A model generated the notes under the pieces. It was not told the DNA's origin. It ran no database searches and worked only from the letters and a program-made list of their open reading frames with translations. Shown here in pieces: positions 26,594-34,789 of a DNA stretch of 64,000 bases. How positions within the stretch are numbered: the first letter of the stretch is position 1; each line of letters begins with the position of its first letter. The stretch is from Bacteroidota bacterium (lineage in GTDB: Bacteria; Bacteroidota; Bacteroidia; NS11-12g; UBA955), in assembly GCA_027621365.1 (NCBI GenBank), contig JAQCBH010000012.1:1-64000 (forward strand), written 5' to 3'. The position numbers and the translations under genes are program-made.

Positions 26594-27065
26594 GCTATTG
26601 GCTATCACCCTGCTCCTGTTCCTGGGTTCTTGCAAGAGAGAAACCCATGTCACCTTTGGTGTGGAAGAAGCCAATTTGTATGAAGACAAGGCACTGAAAA
26701 CCAAGAGCAAGAACGAGGCGGTATATATTTCCGTGCTCTATACCAATCTTTACCAAACACCCATCTCTCCTAGTCAGTTATACAAGACACAAGCTGTTAT
26801 TTACTCGATTGGCGATCGAAATGTGGCCAACGAGATGGTGCTAAGCAACTATTTCAACACCCAAGGCTTGACCATTCCCAGCAATGCTGAAATGAGATCC
26901 GATATTGAATCGTTTGTCATAGAGACGTACAAGCGCTTCTTTTTGAGGTATCCCAGTGAGGGTGAAAAAACCTGGATGATTCAGTATATAACCCGCAATT
27001 CCCAATTATCGGTCGAAATGATCTACACGGGCTTTGCTGCTAGTGACGAATACCAATACTATTGA
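26574..27065 (+). CDS. Small lipoprotein sharing the module of its upstream neighbour
   Basis: A 163-residue protein; MNMRNFKLLAITLLLFLGSC is a lipoprotein signal with Cys followed by KRETH. An ATG two codons later (26580) is equally possible. The C-terminal 50 residues (VIETYKRFFLRYPSEGEK, then SVEMIYTGFAASDEYQYY) have the same aromatic helix, RxPSExE turn and terminal S/T-DEY ending as the end of the upstream lipoprotein. An N-terminal copy (AVYISVLYTNLYQTPISPSQ) is weaker. The start lies inside the upstream gene and the next gene begins 5 bases downstream. No family was recognised; the two lipoproteins probably form a pair. Confidence 0.7.
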   Translation: MNMRNFKLLAITLLLFLGSCKRETHVTFGVEEANLYEDKALKTKSKNEAVYISVLYTNLYQTPISPSQLYKTQAVIYSIGDRNVANEMVLSNYFNTQGLTIPSNAEMRSDIESFVIETYKRFFLRYPSEGEKTWMIQYITRNSQLSVEMIYTGFAASDEYQYY

Positions 27066-27070
27066 CGTTC

Positions 27071-28408
27071 ATGAGAAGAAGAGATTTTATTACCAAGAGT
27101 GCGGCATTGGCCGGCGCGGGGTTTTTGGCCCCCACTTTATTAAAAACGGGAACCGCCTTCGCTAGAGGAGGCAATGCCAAGGCAGAGCATGTGGTTTTGT
27201 TGATGTTTGCTGGTGGCGTTCGTCAGCAAGAAAGTGTATTGCAACGGTATTTGGAAGACAGCCAAGGTGTTGCGGGTGCAGCGGGCAATATCATGCCCAA
27301 TCTCTTTAATGGAGCAGCTCCCGATAGAAAAATCGTGTACGGTACTTCGCTTCCCGGTTTGCCTCCAGGTAGCGAGCCTATACCTCGTTTATTGAGTAAT
27401 ACCATAGAGAACAGTGGCATGTTGTTTCGTGAAGTTCAAGCCCAAAGTGCAGGCCACTATGTTGGGTTGAATACCTTGCTTACTGGAAATGCGGGCACTG
27501 CACAAGGCTTAAAAACGCGCCCAAGGTATCCGACCATTTTCGAGTACTTGCGTCGCCACGCAGGGTTCAAAGCTTCAGAGTGTTGGATGGTGGCCAATGG
27601 CATAGGCAACAGCATGCCTTTGTTGAATTCCAGCGACAATGCCGACTACGGGCTTCAATACGGTGCCAATATGTTCGCCCCTCCTATCACATTCGGGAGC
27701 TATGGCCGAGAGATTTTGGCCAACGGCAAGAGCTACAGCCAACAGGATTTGGAGCCCATGTACGACATCAAACGCTTTTTGGACCAAAGTTTTTCGTTGG
27801 GCCAAGAACAATACAATACGGTTCGAAATACCGAAGAAGAGCGCACCTGGATCAAAGAGTTCATTCGCAATGTGTTTGTCAAGCAAAGTGCCGGTCAAAT
27901 TGCTATGCCTCCTGTCGGGTCAGGTGATGGCTACAACATTGCCTATGCGGCTGAAATCATGCGGGAGTTCAAGCCCAGAATGCTGGCTGTCAATATTGGC
28001 GGAGTAGACAGTTGTCACTCCAATTTTACCTCCTATTTGTCGGCATTGCACAGGGCCGATCATGCGGCTGGTTGGTTGTGGCAGTACATTCAAAACAACA
28101 TCCCCGACATCAAAGACAATACCATCTTCATCATTGCTCCTGAGTGCGGGCGAAACTTGAATCCCAATCCAATTTTGGATCAAAACGATTGGTACGCCTT
28201 CGATCACTCTGATGCCAATGCGAGGCGGGTGTGGAGCTTGATGGTGGGTTCCAATGTGCCCCAATTGTCTGTTGGCAGCGAGTCCAACCCTGTAGGTCGA
28301 TTGACCGATATCGTGCCAACGATTGCAGATATATTTGGCATTTACGATGAAGTTATGGCCAGCGGGTATATCGACCCCTTGGCAAAGAGCATGTTCCAGC
28401 GAGTATGA
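27071..28408 (+). CDS. Tat-exported alkaline phosphatase/sulfatase-superfamily protein (DUF1501-like)
   Basis: A 445-residue protein starting MRRRDFITKSAALAGAGFLA, a twin-arginine signal, so it is exported already folded. The body begins HVVLLMFAGGVRQQESV and contains AVNIGGVDSCHSN, then FIIAPECGRNLNPNP and AFDHSDANARRVWSLMVG, and ends DIVPTIADIFGIYDEV. The pattern fits the DUF1501/sulfatase-like fold with metal-ligand Asp/His positions, but I cannot place a catalytic Ser/Thr/Cys with certainty. A TTG at 27062 would add three residues before the RRR motif and is less likely. It is the third gene of a tight operon and overlaps the next by four bases (ATGA). Confidence 0.75.
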   Translation: MRRRDFITKSAALAGAGFLAPTLLKTGTAFARGGNAKAEHVVLLMFAGGVRQQESVLQRYLEDSQGVAGAAGNIMPNLFNGAAPDRKIVYGTSLPGLPPGSEPIPRLLSNTIENSGMLFREVQAQSAGHYVGLNTLLTGNAGTAQGLKTRPRYPTIFEYLRRHAGFKASECWMVANGIGNSMPLLNSSDNADYGLQYGANMFAPPITFGSYGREILANGKSYSQQDLEPMYDIKRFLDQSFSLGQEQYNTVRNTEEERTWIKEFIRNVFVKQSAGQIAMPPVGSGDGYNIAYAAEIMREFKPRMLAVNIGGVDSCHSNFTSYLSALHRADHAAGWLWQYIQNNIPDIKDNTIFIIAPECGRNLNPNPILDQNDWYAFDHSDANARRVWSLMVGSNVPQLSVGSESNPVGRLTDIVPTIADIFGIYDEVMASGYIDPLAKSMFQRV

Positions 28409-29340
28409 GGATTTTGGGATTCATAGCGCCCCTGTCGGCTTTGCTACTGTTGGGTTGCGAGCCAGAGCCAAAGCCCATTGAGAACCCATATGACAGGCTG
28501 AAAGATAGCGTGGTTGTCTTCAATGACACCTTCATGAGTGGTTCCACCATACAAGCTTTGCATAGCCGCTTGTTTGAGCCGACCTGCGCCAATAGCGGCT
28601 GTCACGATGGAAACTTCGAGCCTGACTTTCGGACGGTTGAAAGTACCTACCGCAGTTTGGTGGGGCAACCCATTATCAAAAATGACCCAGGGGGAACCTT
28701 TCAGGCCCGAGTGGTCCCTGGAAGCGCAGATGCCTCCATGTTGTTGTACAGATTGACGACAGACCTGGGCGGCAACAGTGGAATCATGCCCCTGGCTTTG
28801 GAGCCTAATTCGATGTATCCGCAGCAAAAGGATTCCTTGTTGGCAGATTTGCGTACATGGATCAATAACGGATGCTTATCCATGAATGGCCAAAAGCCCG
28901 ATCCCATCGATTTCCCTCCGACCCTATTGGGAGTCCAGGTGTATCAAGGCGCGAGTCTTTTGCCAAGGCCTGGAGTGTACGAAGCCCTTACAGCGAGCGT
29001 AGGAGGTCCTTCATTGGACCTTTGGTTTGCCTTAGCTGATGATATGGGCCCATCCAGTGATTTGAAAAATTGCAGCATCAACTGGTCAACTGATCCCAAT
29101 GCTTATGATTCAACGAACGAAAGAAGCCTGGTGGCCGGAACACCGATTCTCATGAAGGGTTTATTCGGTGCCACAGTGACGTACAATTGGCATTATGTTT
29201 TCAATGCTTCTTCGCAAATTGCCGATGATGTCTTGTGGTTTCGAATCACAATGAGTGATGCCAAGAATGAGGACTACAGCATTCCCAATCCAAATTCCAT
29301 GTTTTTCATGAAGAAATACTTTGCCATTCGATTCAAGTAG
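28405..29340 (+). CDS. Lipoprotein with a single CX4CH haem-type motif (cytochrome c-like)
   Basis: A 311-residue protein; ILGFIAPLSALLLLGC is a lipoprotein signal with Cys followed by EPEPKP. Residues 52-155 resemble the small cytochrome-like domains of DUF1549-type proteins: LFEPTCANSGCHDGNFEPDF, a later GIMPLALEP whose Met could be an axial ligand, and a closing LRTWINNGC helix. The haem motif is CX4CH rather than the usual CX2CH, so haem attachment is uncertain and the site may be vestigial. The C-terminal half (from LLGVQVYQGASLLPRP) is a beta-rich domain of unknown type. ATGA overlap with the Tat gene indicates translational coupling. Confidence 0.72.
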   Translation: MRILGFIAPLSALLLLGCEPEPKPIENPYDRLKDSVVVFNDTFMSGSTIQALHSRLFEPTCANSGCHDGNFEPDFRTVESTYRSLVGQPIIKNDPGGTFQARVVPGSADASMLLYRLTTDLGGNSGIMPLALEPNSMYPQQKDSLLADLRTWINNGCLSMNGQKPDPIDFPPTLLGVQVYQGASLLPRPGVYEALTASVGGPSLDLWFALADDMGPSSDLKNCSINWSTDPNAYDSTNERSLVAGTPILMKGLFGATVTYNWHYVFNASSQIADDVLWFRITMSDAKNEDYSIPNPNSMFFMKKYFAIRFK

Positions 29341-29342
29341 AT

Positions 29343-29783
29343 ATGCGCAATATTTTGATATATAGCTGTTTGTTGTTTCTGTTTTCTTGCACAGAAGAAC
29401 AGTTTTTTCTGGGCGATCCGGTGCCGAAAATTGCCTTTGAAGGACTGTCGTCTGATCGTTTGGTGCAGTTTCAAGACACCCTGGCAATCCAAATTTCGTA
29501 CGAAGACGGAGACGGAGATTTGGGCTTTTTGTCGGCCGATTCCTTGAGCATGGAAGTGTGGGATCAGCGTTTGAGCAAACCAGATTTCTACTACATTCCT
29601 CCCATGTTGCCCTTGAGCGCCAAGCCCACACGTATTTCGGGGACTTGGCAGGTGAAATTGAAGAACTTGTTTCTCATCGGAGCCGGTTCCCTAGAGCAAA
29701 CTCAATTTCAAATACGGGTAAAGGACCGCAATGGGAATTGGAGCAATTTGGTTCGTACACCTGATATCATCATTGAAAAGTGA
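29343..29783 (+). CDS. Small lipoprotein of unknown function
   Basis: A 146-residue protein; MRNILIYSCLLFLFSC is a lipoprotein signal with Cys followed by TEEQFF. The mature part looks like a single beta-sandwich domain: LAIQISYEDGDGDLGFL followed by IRVKDRNGNWSNLVRTP, reminiscent of the short Bacteroidota DUF-type lipoproteins with a DGDGD acidic loop that may bind calcium. No family was recognised. It starts 2 bases after the CX4CH lipoprotein and overlaps the next gene by four bases (GTGA). It probably anchors or assists the giant secreted protein encoded next. Confidence 0.65.
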   Translation: MRNILIYSCLLFLFSCTEEQFFLGDPVPKIAFEGLSSDRLVQFQDTLAIQISYEDGDGDLGFLSADSLSMEVWDQRLSKPDFYYIPPMLPLSAKPTRISGTWQVKLKNLFLIGAGSLEQTQFQIRVKDRNGNWSNLVRTPDIIIEK

Positions 29784-32700
29784 GGCGAAAATGGGCATAC
29801 CGTTTAGGAGCCCTTTTGCTGGGTTTGTGGGCAGCGAATGGCTGGTCTCAGGCCGTTTACCTGCAAGCCAATGCCCATCATCGGGTGTGCAAGGCCAGCA
29901 TTACCGATAGCGATGCCAATACCGTGATCAATGGGTATTACGGCCACAATGAAAACTCCACCCTGGTATTGTCCGTGCCCGGAGCCTCGAGCATTACACT
30001 CAACTTCAGCTCCTTCTGCACAGAGAAAGACGAAGATGTGTTACGCATTTTTGACGGCAAAGACACCAACTCAACTCTCATTGGGGCCTATTCAGGAAAT
30101 ACCTCTCCCGGAACAGTGTCCAGTAGCGATAGCTTTATTACCCTTCATTTTCGATCCGATAAAAGCGTGGCTTGTACGGGTTGGGAAGCTACTGTAACCA
30201 CAACCATTATAGCTCCTAAGGCGGTTAAGATGAGCTTGGTGAAAGCCTTGGTTTGCCAAGATTCTGTTTTTGAATTTAAGTTGGATAGAGCCATTCCCTG
30301 TGATTCCATGAACACGGCCAATACTAGCATTTCTGGGGCTAAAACCATGGCTATTTCTAAAGTCGTGGCCCTTGATTGCAAAAATGGCCAAGCGACGAGT
30401 TTCCGTTTTACGGCCTCTGGTAAGTTTGATATCAATGGCTCCTATACGGTCACTCATGTTCATGGCTACCGAGATTTTTGCGATTCGGTATACTTTCTAA
30501 CATCCACCCAAACTTTTTCGGTCAACAATTGCCCCATCAAGGTTGAGCTCAGTGTGGATAGTGATACTTTGTGCCAAGGGGAATGTACCAAGCTAACGGT
30601 AAAAGCGACGGGTGGTCAAGCGGCGAAATACCAATACACTTGGTTGAGCGGAGGGTTGTCTGGAGCCGGTCCCCACACCGTTTGCCCCAAAACCAATACG
30701 CGCTACATCTTGAAAGTGAGTGACGGTACAGCCATTCCTGGTTACGATACCATCGATGTTTTTGTTCTGGCTCCTCCAAAGGCCCAAGCCGATACTCAGG
30801 TTTGCTACTATGGTTCGAATTTCAACTTGTCGGCCACTCCCCCAGGTGGAACCTGGTACGGTCAAGGAATCGTGAATAGTCAAACGGGTGAGTTCAAACC
30901 TTATGGCAATTATTGGACACGTCCCGTTTGGTACCAAGTAGGTGGTTGCGCCGATACAGTGGTAGTTACCGTAATGGTGATTAGCAATCTAGAGAATTTC
31001 TTTTGTCCCAGTAAGAACGTGCAAACGCTGTATTGGTATTCCCCGGCGGGCGGCACTTGGTCGGGCCCCAAGGTTAGTCCTACGGGCCAGTTCATGGCCG
31101 ATACCATGGGGGAATACACCATTACCTACGAGTGGAAAGGATGCAAATCCGATAAAAAGGTCATCGTAGATCAAATTCAAGTGCCTGCCTTTGATACGAC
31201 CTGCGAGTCGCGCAATCGGGATACCTTGGAATTTGCTCCTAAGGGGCTCTACCCTTCTTGGTTTCAGGGTTTGCTGAGTTATTACTACGGATTGTACAAT
31301 CCGTCGGCTATGAAAGGTCCAGGTGATTACAACATCATCTATGTGGGCCGTGGCGGGTGTCGCGATACCACACGCCTCACAGTCCTGCCGTGTAACGCGG
31401 GCAAAAACGACACCTTCTGTCCCAATGCAGGGGTGCAAACTTTGAGTGCTTTCCGCCCTTCTACTCAGTATGAATGGCAGGGCAAAGGAGTTTTATCGGG
31501 TAATTCCGATCAATACGATCCTTCATGGACCAATGGGGCCGATGGAAAGGAATGGTTGGTGCTCAAAACACCCAAATGCAGCGATGGCAAGTGGGTGCAC
31601 ATCATTTCACCCAAGATTCAAGGAGGTGATACGGTGTGGGTTTGCCCAGAAGACGGCATGAGGGCCTTCAAAGACTTGGGATGGACAGCCTCAGTAGGCG
31701 GTGGCAAATGGTCGGGACCAGGAGTGAAACAAGACTCCTTCTCAGCGGTATTGGCGGGTATAGGTATTCACAGCATTCAATACGAGGCCAAAGGATGCAG
31801 CGATCAAGCCATCGTAGTGGTTCGACCCAAGCCTGTGGTCATGAATGATACCTTCTTGTGTGAAGACCAATCTCCATTGGGACTTTGGGCGGAAGATGCC
31901 GCTGGATTTTTTTGGGGGCCCGGTGTTCAAAGCAATCCTTGGCGCTTCAACCCAGCCAAAGCTGTCGCTCAAAAGGGCAAATCCTTTGCGCTGTACACAC
32001 TGGGTTATCGCAGTTCAAATGGATGTGACAATACAATTGATATTCAAGTTGATACGCTGCCTATTTTGAAGTTCAACTACAGTAGTCCTTACTGCTTGAA
32101 AGACTCTGTATTCGCTATCGGGGTTCAACCGGCTGTAAGCAATCCCATTTGGACGGGCTCTGGAGCTACCCTTGTACCATCAGGACTTGGATTTAGACCT
32201 CGCGCCGCCGGTACGGGACTCCATCGCTTGTATTTGGCCTCGCAAGTGGGTGCTTGCTCCTTGACTGACAGCATTCAAGTACGCGTGTTGGATACCCTAA
32301 AGGCGGTGGTAGTGCCCGCTTTTGATTCGGTTTGTTACGGAGAAACCCGATTGTTGCGAGCCAGTTCAGTGGGTGGAATTCAGCCCCATTTGGTCAGTTG
32401 GTCCCACAATCAAAACGGATTGGCTACTTATGTGACCCCCAATCAGACGACTATATACACCGCAACAGCCAGCGATGGTTGCAGCGATCCAGCCATAACC
32501 CAAGTTCCGGTGGTGGTACATCCGCGCCTATGGTTTGATGTATCCAGCTCTGCTCCCCAATGTTATGGATTGGAGGGGTTTGTGACCTTGGCGCTCAAGT
32601 CTGGACGTCCTGTAGCTCTACGCTGGGATTATACGGCTCAGGTCAGCGATACGCTGTGGGCGCCTGTGGGTGGAAAATACCGGGTGAATGCCGTCGATTT

Positions 32701-33301
32701 ACTCAGTCAGTGTTACAGCGATACCAGCGTGGAAATCCCAGGTTATGCCGCTATACAAGCGGGATTTTTCATGCAATTGGGTCAAGGTCAGTCTTGTTTG
32801 TCTCCCCTGCTGAACACGGTTCAGTTTTTCAATAGCAGCGTAGGGGCTACTCAAGGCACCTGGAATTGGGGAGATGGCAGCAGCTCTGCATTCTCTCCTA
32901 GCGCCAACCCCATTCATTCCTATGCGGGCGATTCCATGCGCTACAGGGTTCAGCTGGCCGTAGCCAATGCCGGCGGATGCACCGATACCGCTGAGGCCAT
33001 GCTCTGCTACAAAGACACCGTTATACTGTATGTCCCGACAGCCTTCAGTCCCAACGACGACGGTAAAAACGATGCCCTCTCCTTTCATGTTTATGGGTCT
33101 ACCTTGGTGGATATTCGGATCTACAGCCGATGGGGGCAAGAGATTTTTCGCTCGGATGATGCTGCCGCTCAATGGGATGGAACCTACAAAGGCGAACCCT
33201 GTCCAGAAGGTGTATATGCGGTTTACATCAAATACCGCGGTCGTAGACAAGCACCTAGAACCTATGCGGGTACCATCACCCTATTAAGGCCAAAGCCATA
33301 G
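29780..33301 (+). CDS. Giant secreted protein: CUB domain, Ig-like repeats, PKD domain, T9SS type B (CHU_C) sorting domain
   Basis: A 1173-residue protein starting at GTG (29780), which overlaps the previous stop (GTGA). Signal peptide RLGALLLGLWAANGWSQ. A CUB-like domain spans about residues 30-125 (NGYYGHNENSTLVL, SFCTEKDEDVLRIFDG). Five or six degenerate modules of roughly 80 residues follow, each with a C-P/x start and a GG-W-x-G-x-G-V core (GGTWYGQGIV, GGTWSGPKVS, GGGKWSGPGV). Near the end are a PKD domain (WNWGDGSSSAFSP) and the type B sorting domain (PTAFSPNDDGKNDALSF, WDGTYKGEPCPEGVY). It is likely a surface adhesin or scaffold secreted by T9SS and working with the upstream lipoproteins. 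Confidence 0.87.
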   Translation: MRRKWAYRLGALLLGLWAANGWSQAVYLQANAHHRVCKASITDSDANTVINGYYGHNENSTLVLSVPGASSITLNFSSFCTEKDEDVLRIFDGKDTNSTLIGAYSGNTSPGTVSSSDSFITLHFRSDKSVACTGWEATVTTTIIAPKAVKMSLVKALVCQDSVFEFKLDRAIPCDSMNTANTSISGAKTMAISKVVALDCKNGQATSFRFTASGKFDINGSYTVTHVHGYRDFCDSVYFLTSTQTFSVNNCPIKVELSVDSDTLCQGECTKLTVKATGGQAAKYQYTWLSGGLSGAGPHTVCPKTNTRYILKVSDGTAIPGYDTIDVFVLAPPKAQADTQVCYYGSNFNLSATPPGGTWYGQGIVNSQTGEFKPYGNYWTRPVWYQVGGCADTVVVTVMVISNLENFFCPSKNVQTLYWYSPAGGTWSGPKVSPTGQFMADTMGEYTITYEWKGCKSDKKVIVDQIQVPAFDTTCESRNRDTLEFAPKGLYPSWFQGLLSYYYGLYNPSAMKGPGDYNIIYVGRGGCRDTTRLTVLPCNAGKNDTFCPNAGVQTLSAFRPSTQYEWQGKGVLSGNSDQYDPSWTNGADGKEWLVLKTPKCSDGKWVHIISPKIQGGDTVWVCPEDGMRAFKDLGWTASVGGGKWSGPGVKQDSFSAVLAGIGIHSIQYEAKGCSDQAIVVVRPKPVVMNDTFLCEDQSPLGLWAEDAAGFFWGPGVQSNPWRFNPAKAVAQKGKSFALYTLGYRSSNGCDNTIDIQVDTLPILKFNYSSPYCLKDSVFAIGVQPAVSNPIWTGSGATLVPSGLGFRPRAAGTGLHRLYLASQVGACSLTDSIQVRVLDTLKAVVVPAFDSVCYGETRLLRASSVGGIQPHLVSWSHNQNGLATYVTPNQTTIYTATASDGCSDPAITQVPVVVHPRLWFDVSSSAPQCYGLEGFVTLALKSGRPVALRWDYTAQVSDTLWAPVGGKYRVNAVDLLSQCYSDTSVEIPGYAAIQAGFFMQLGQGQSCLSPLLNTVQFFNSSVGATQGTWNWGDGSSSAFSPSANPIHSYAGDSMRYRVQLAVANAGGCTDTAEAMLCYKDTVILYVPTAFSPNDDGKNDALSFHVYGSTLVDIRIYSRWGQEIFRSDDAAAQWDGTYKGEPCPEGVYAVYIKYRGRRQAPRTYAGTITLLRPKP

Positions 33302-33309
33302 TACCTTTG
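33302..33309 (+). promoter_or_regulatory. Bacteroidota -7 promoter element TACCTTTG for the NFACT gene
   Basis: A perfect TAnnTTTG starting on the base after the upstream stop codon and ending 4 bases before the ATG at 33314. It separates this gene from the six-gene cluster. Confidence 0.65.
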
Positions 33310-33313
33310 AGTC

Positions 33314-34786
33314 ATGTTGGCTCATTATTGGTACTACCAAATATGGAGCAATCGCTTAAAGCGAATGCTACTGGGTCAATCCCTATTGTTTGCCATCAGT
33401 TTTGACAAAGACAACCTGTATCTCGAGTTTGAATCGGGAGTGCTGTGGTGTCGATTCGTTCAACAAGAACTTTGGTTTCAGTGGTTGGAAGATGTGCCGA
33501 GTCGGAATGCCAAGAAGAAAAACGGGCAAGTTCAATTCAAAGAATTGCATGGCAACCGTGTAGAATCGATTCAATGCCTGGCTTTTGACCGTTTTCTGGA
33601 AATTCGTTTTGATTCGGGCTTAATCTTGGGATTCAAAGGATTTGGGCGACAGTCCAATATACTGCTAAATGAAAAGGGCGAGGTTTTGTCGATGTTTCGT
33701 TTATCGTGCAAAGGCGATTGGGATTTTTCTTGGCCAGATAGTGCTTCTCTTGACCACCTACCTATCGGCAATGAGGAGAGCTGGCAAGATTTCTTACAGA
33801 AACGCCGCAGCCCTGAAAGTATCAAAAATACTTTTCCTTTGGAGGCCGCTTCAAAGGGAGATTTGCCCTCTATTTTCAACTGGTTGAACCGATTGTCTGA
33901 TGCTCACCTTGATGAAGAGGTAGTGCTCATTCTCGATGTCTGGGATCATTGGCAGTTGCTAGAAGAAACCTTGAATTGGGCTCGGAACCTCATGTTCGAA
34001 CGGGAAAAGGCTCAACGCATGGCGCAATTGCAACAGCGCATTCGACAATTGCAGGCCTTGGTGAACAAATCCAAGAATCGCTTGGAAGAACTTGAAAACC
34101 GACGTTCCTACCGGGAGCTGGGTGATTTGATCTTGGCTCATGCTCACCACCTGAAACAGGGTATTTCCAGCGCTAGAGTTCCCGACTTTTATACGGGAGA
34201 ACAATTGAGAATCAAATTGGACCCCGAACTCAATGCGGCAGACAACGCGAAACGCTATTACAAGAAGGCTCAAAATCAGCCTTTGGAGATGGAAGAAAGG
34301 CGTCTTCAGATCAGTCGTTCAGAGGAATCCTTGGTGCAATGCAAAAGTGAACTGGAGCAATGGGAAAAAGCCGTTGATTTCAAGGATATCAAAGGTCTTA
34401 GGCCCAAACGAAATGAACCTTCTGCCGCAGCAGAGGTCAATAATCGACCTTTTAAAGTATTGAATTGGGAGGGTTACCAAATATGGATGGGTAAAAGTTC
34501 TAAGTCAAACGATGAGTTGTTGAGGGCTTCCAGTAAGAATGATCTTTGGTTTCATGCCAAAGGGGTTACGGGCTCTCACGTGTTGATTCGCCGTACAGGT
34601 CAAGATTTTAGTTCGGCTGTTATAGAACACGCCGCGCACTTGGCTGCTTTGCACTCAAAGGCGAAACACCAAGGATTTGTGCCCGTGCAAATGGCCTTGA
34701 GGAAATTCGTCATCAAGCCCAAAGGGGCAGCCCCTGGAGAGGTGCTGGTTCAAAAAGAGCAGGTTGTGGATGTGTACCTCAATTGA
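33314..34786 (+). CDS. rqcH: NFACT-family protein, RqcH/Rqc2-like ribosome quality-control factor
   Basis: A 490-residue protein with NFACT-N (residues 1-190), a coiled-coil middle (about 215-270, rich in Q, L, R and E) and a C-terminal NFACT-R domain (NDLWFHAKGVTGSHVLIRR, then KPKGAAPGEVLV). RqcH binds stalled 50S-peptidyl-tRNA complexes and directs C-terminal alanine tailing. The Asp-Arg pair required for tRNA recruitment appears to be conserved as D92-R93 in LAFDRFLEIRF. It is somewhat shorter than the Bacillus protein. The ATG follows TACCTTTG by four bases. The stop shares a 14-bp palindrome with the convergent DinB-like gene. Confidence 0.85.
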   Translation: MLAHYWYYQIWSNRLKRMLLGQSLLFAISFDKDNLYLEFESGVLWCRFVQQELWFQWLEDVPSRNAKKKNGQVQFKELHGNRVESIQCLAFDRFLEIRFDSGLILGFKGFGRQSNILLNEKGEVLSMFRLSCKGDWDFSWPDSASLDHLPIGNEESWQDFLQKRRSPESIKNTFPLEAASKGDLPSIFNWLNRLSDAHLDEEVVLILDVWDHWQLLEETLNWARNLMFEREKAQRMAQLQQRIRQLQALVNKSKNRLEELENRRSYRELGDLILAHAHHLKQGISSARVPDFYTGEQLRIKLDPELNAADNAKRYYKKAQNQPLEMEERRLQISRSEESLVQCKSELEQWEKAVDFKDIKGLRPKRNEPSAAAEVNNRPFKVLNWEGYQIWMGKSSKSNDELLRASSKNDLWFHAKGVTGSHVLIRRTGQDFSSAVIEHAAHLAALHSKAKHQGFVPVQMALRKFVIKPKGAAPGEVLVQKEQVVDVYLN

Positions 34787-34789
34787 GGT
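34776..34789. repeat. 14-bp perfect palindrome containing both convergent stop codons
   Basis: ACCTCAATTGAGGT encodes Leu-Asn-stop for the NFACT gene on the plus strand and Leu-Asn-stop for the DinB-like gene on the minus strand. Confidence 0.8.
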
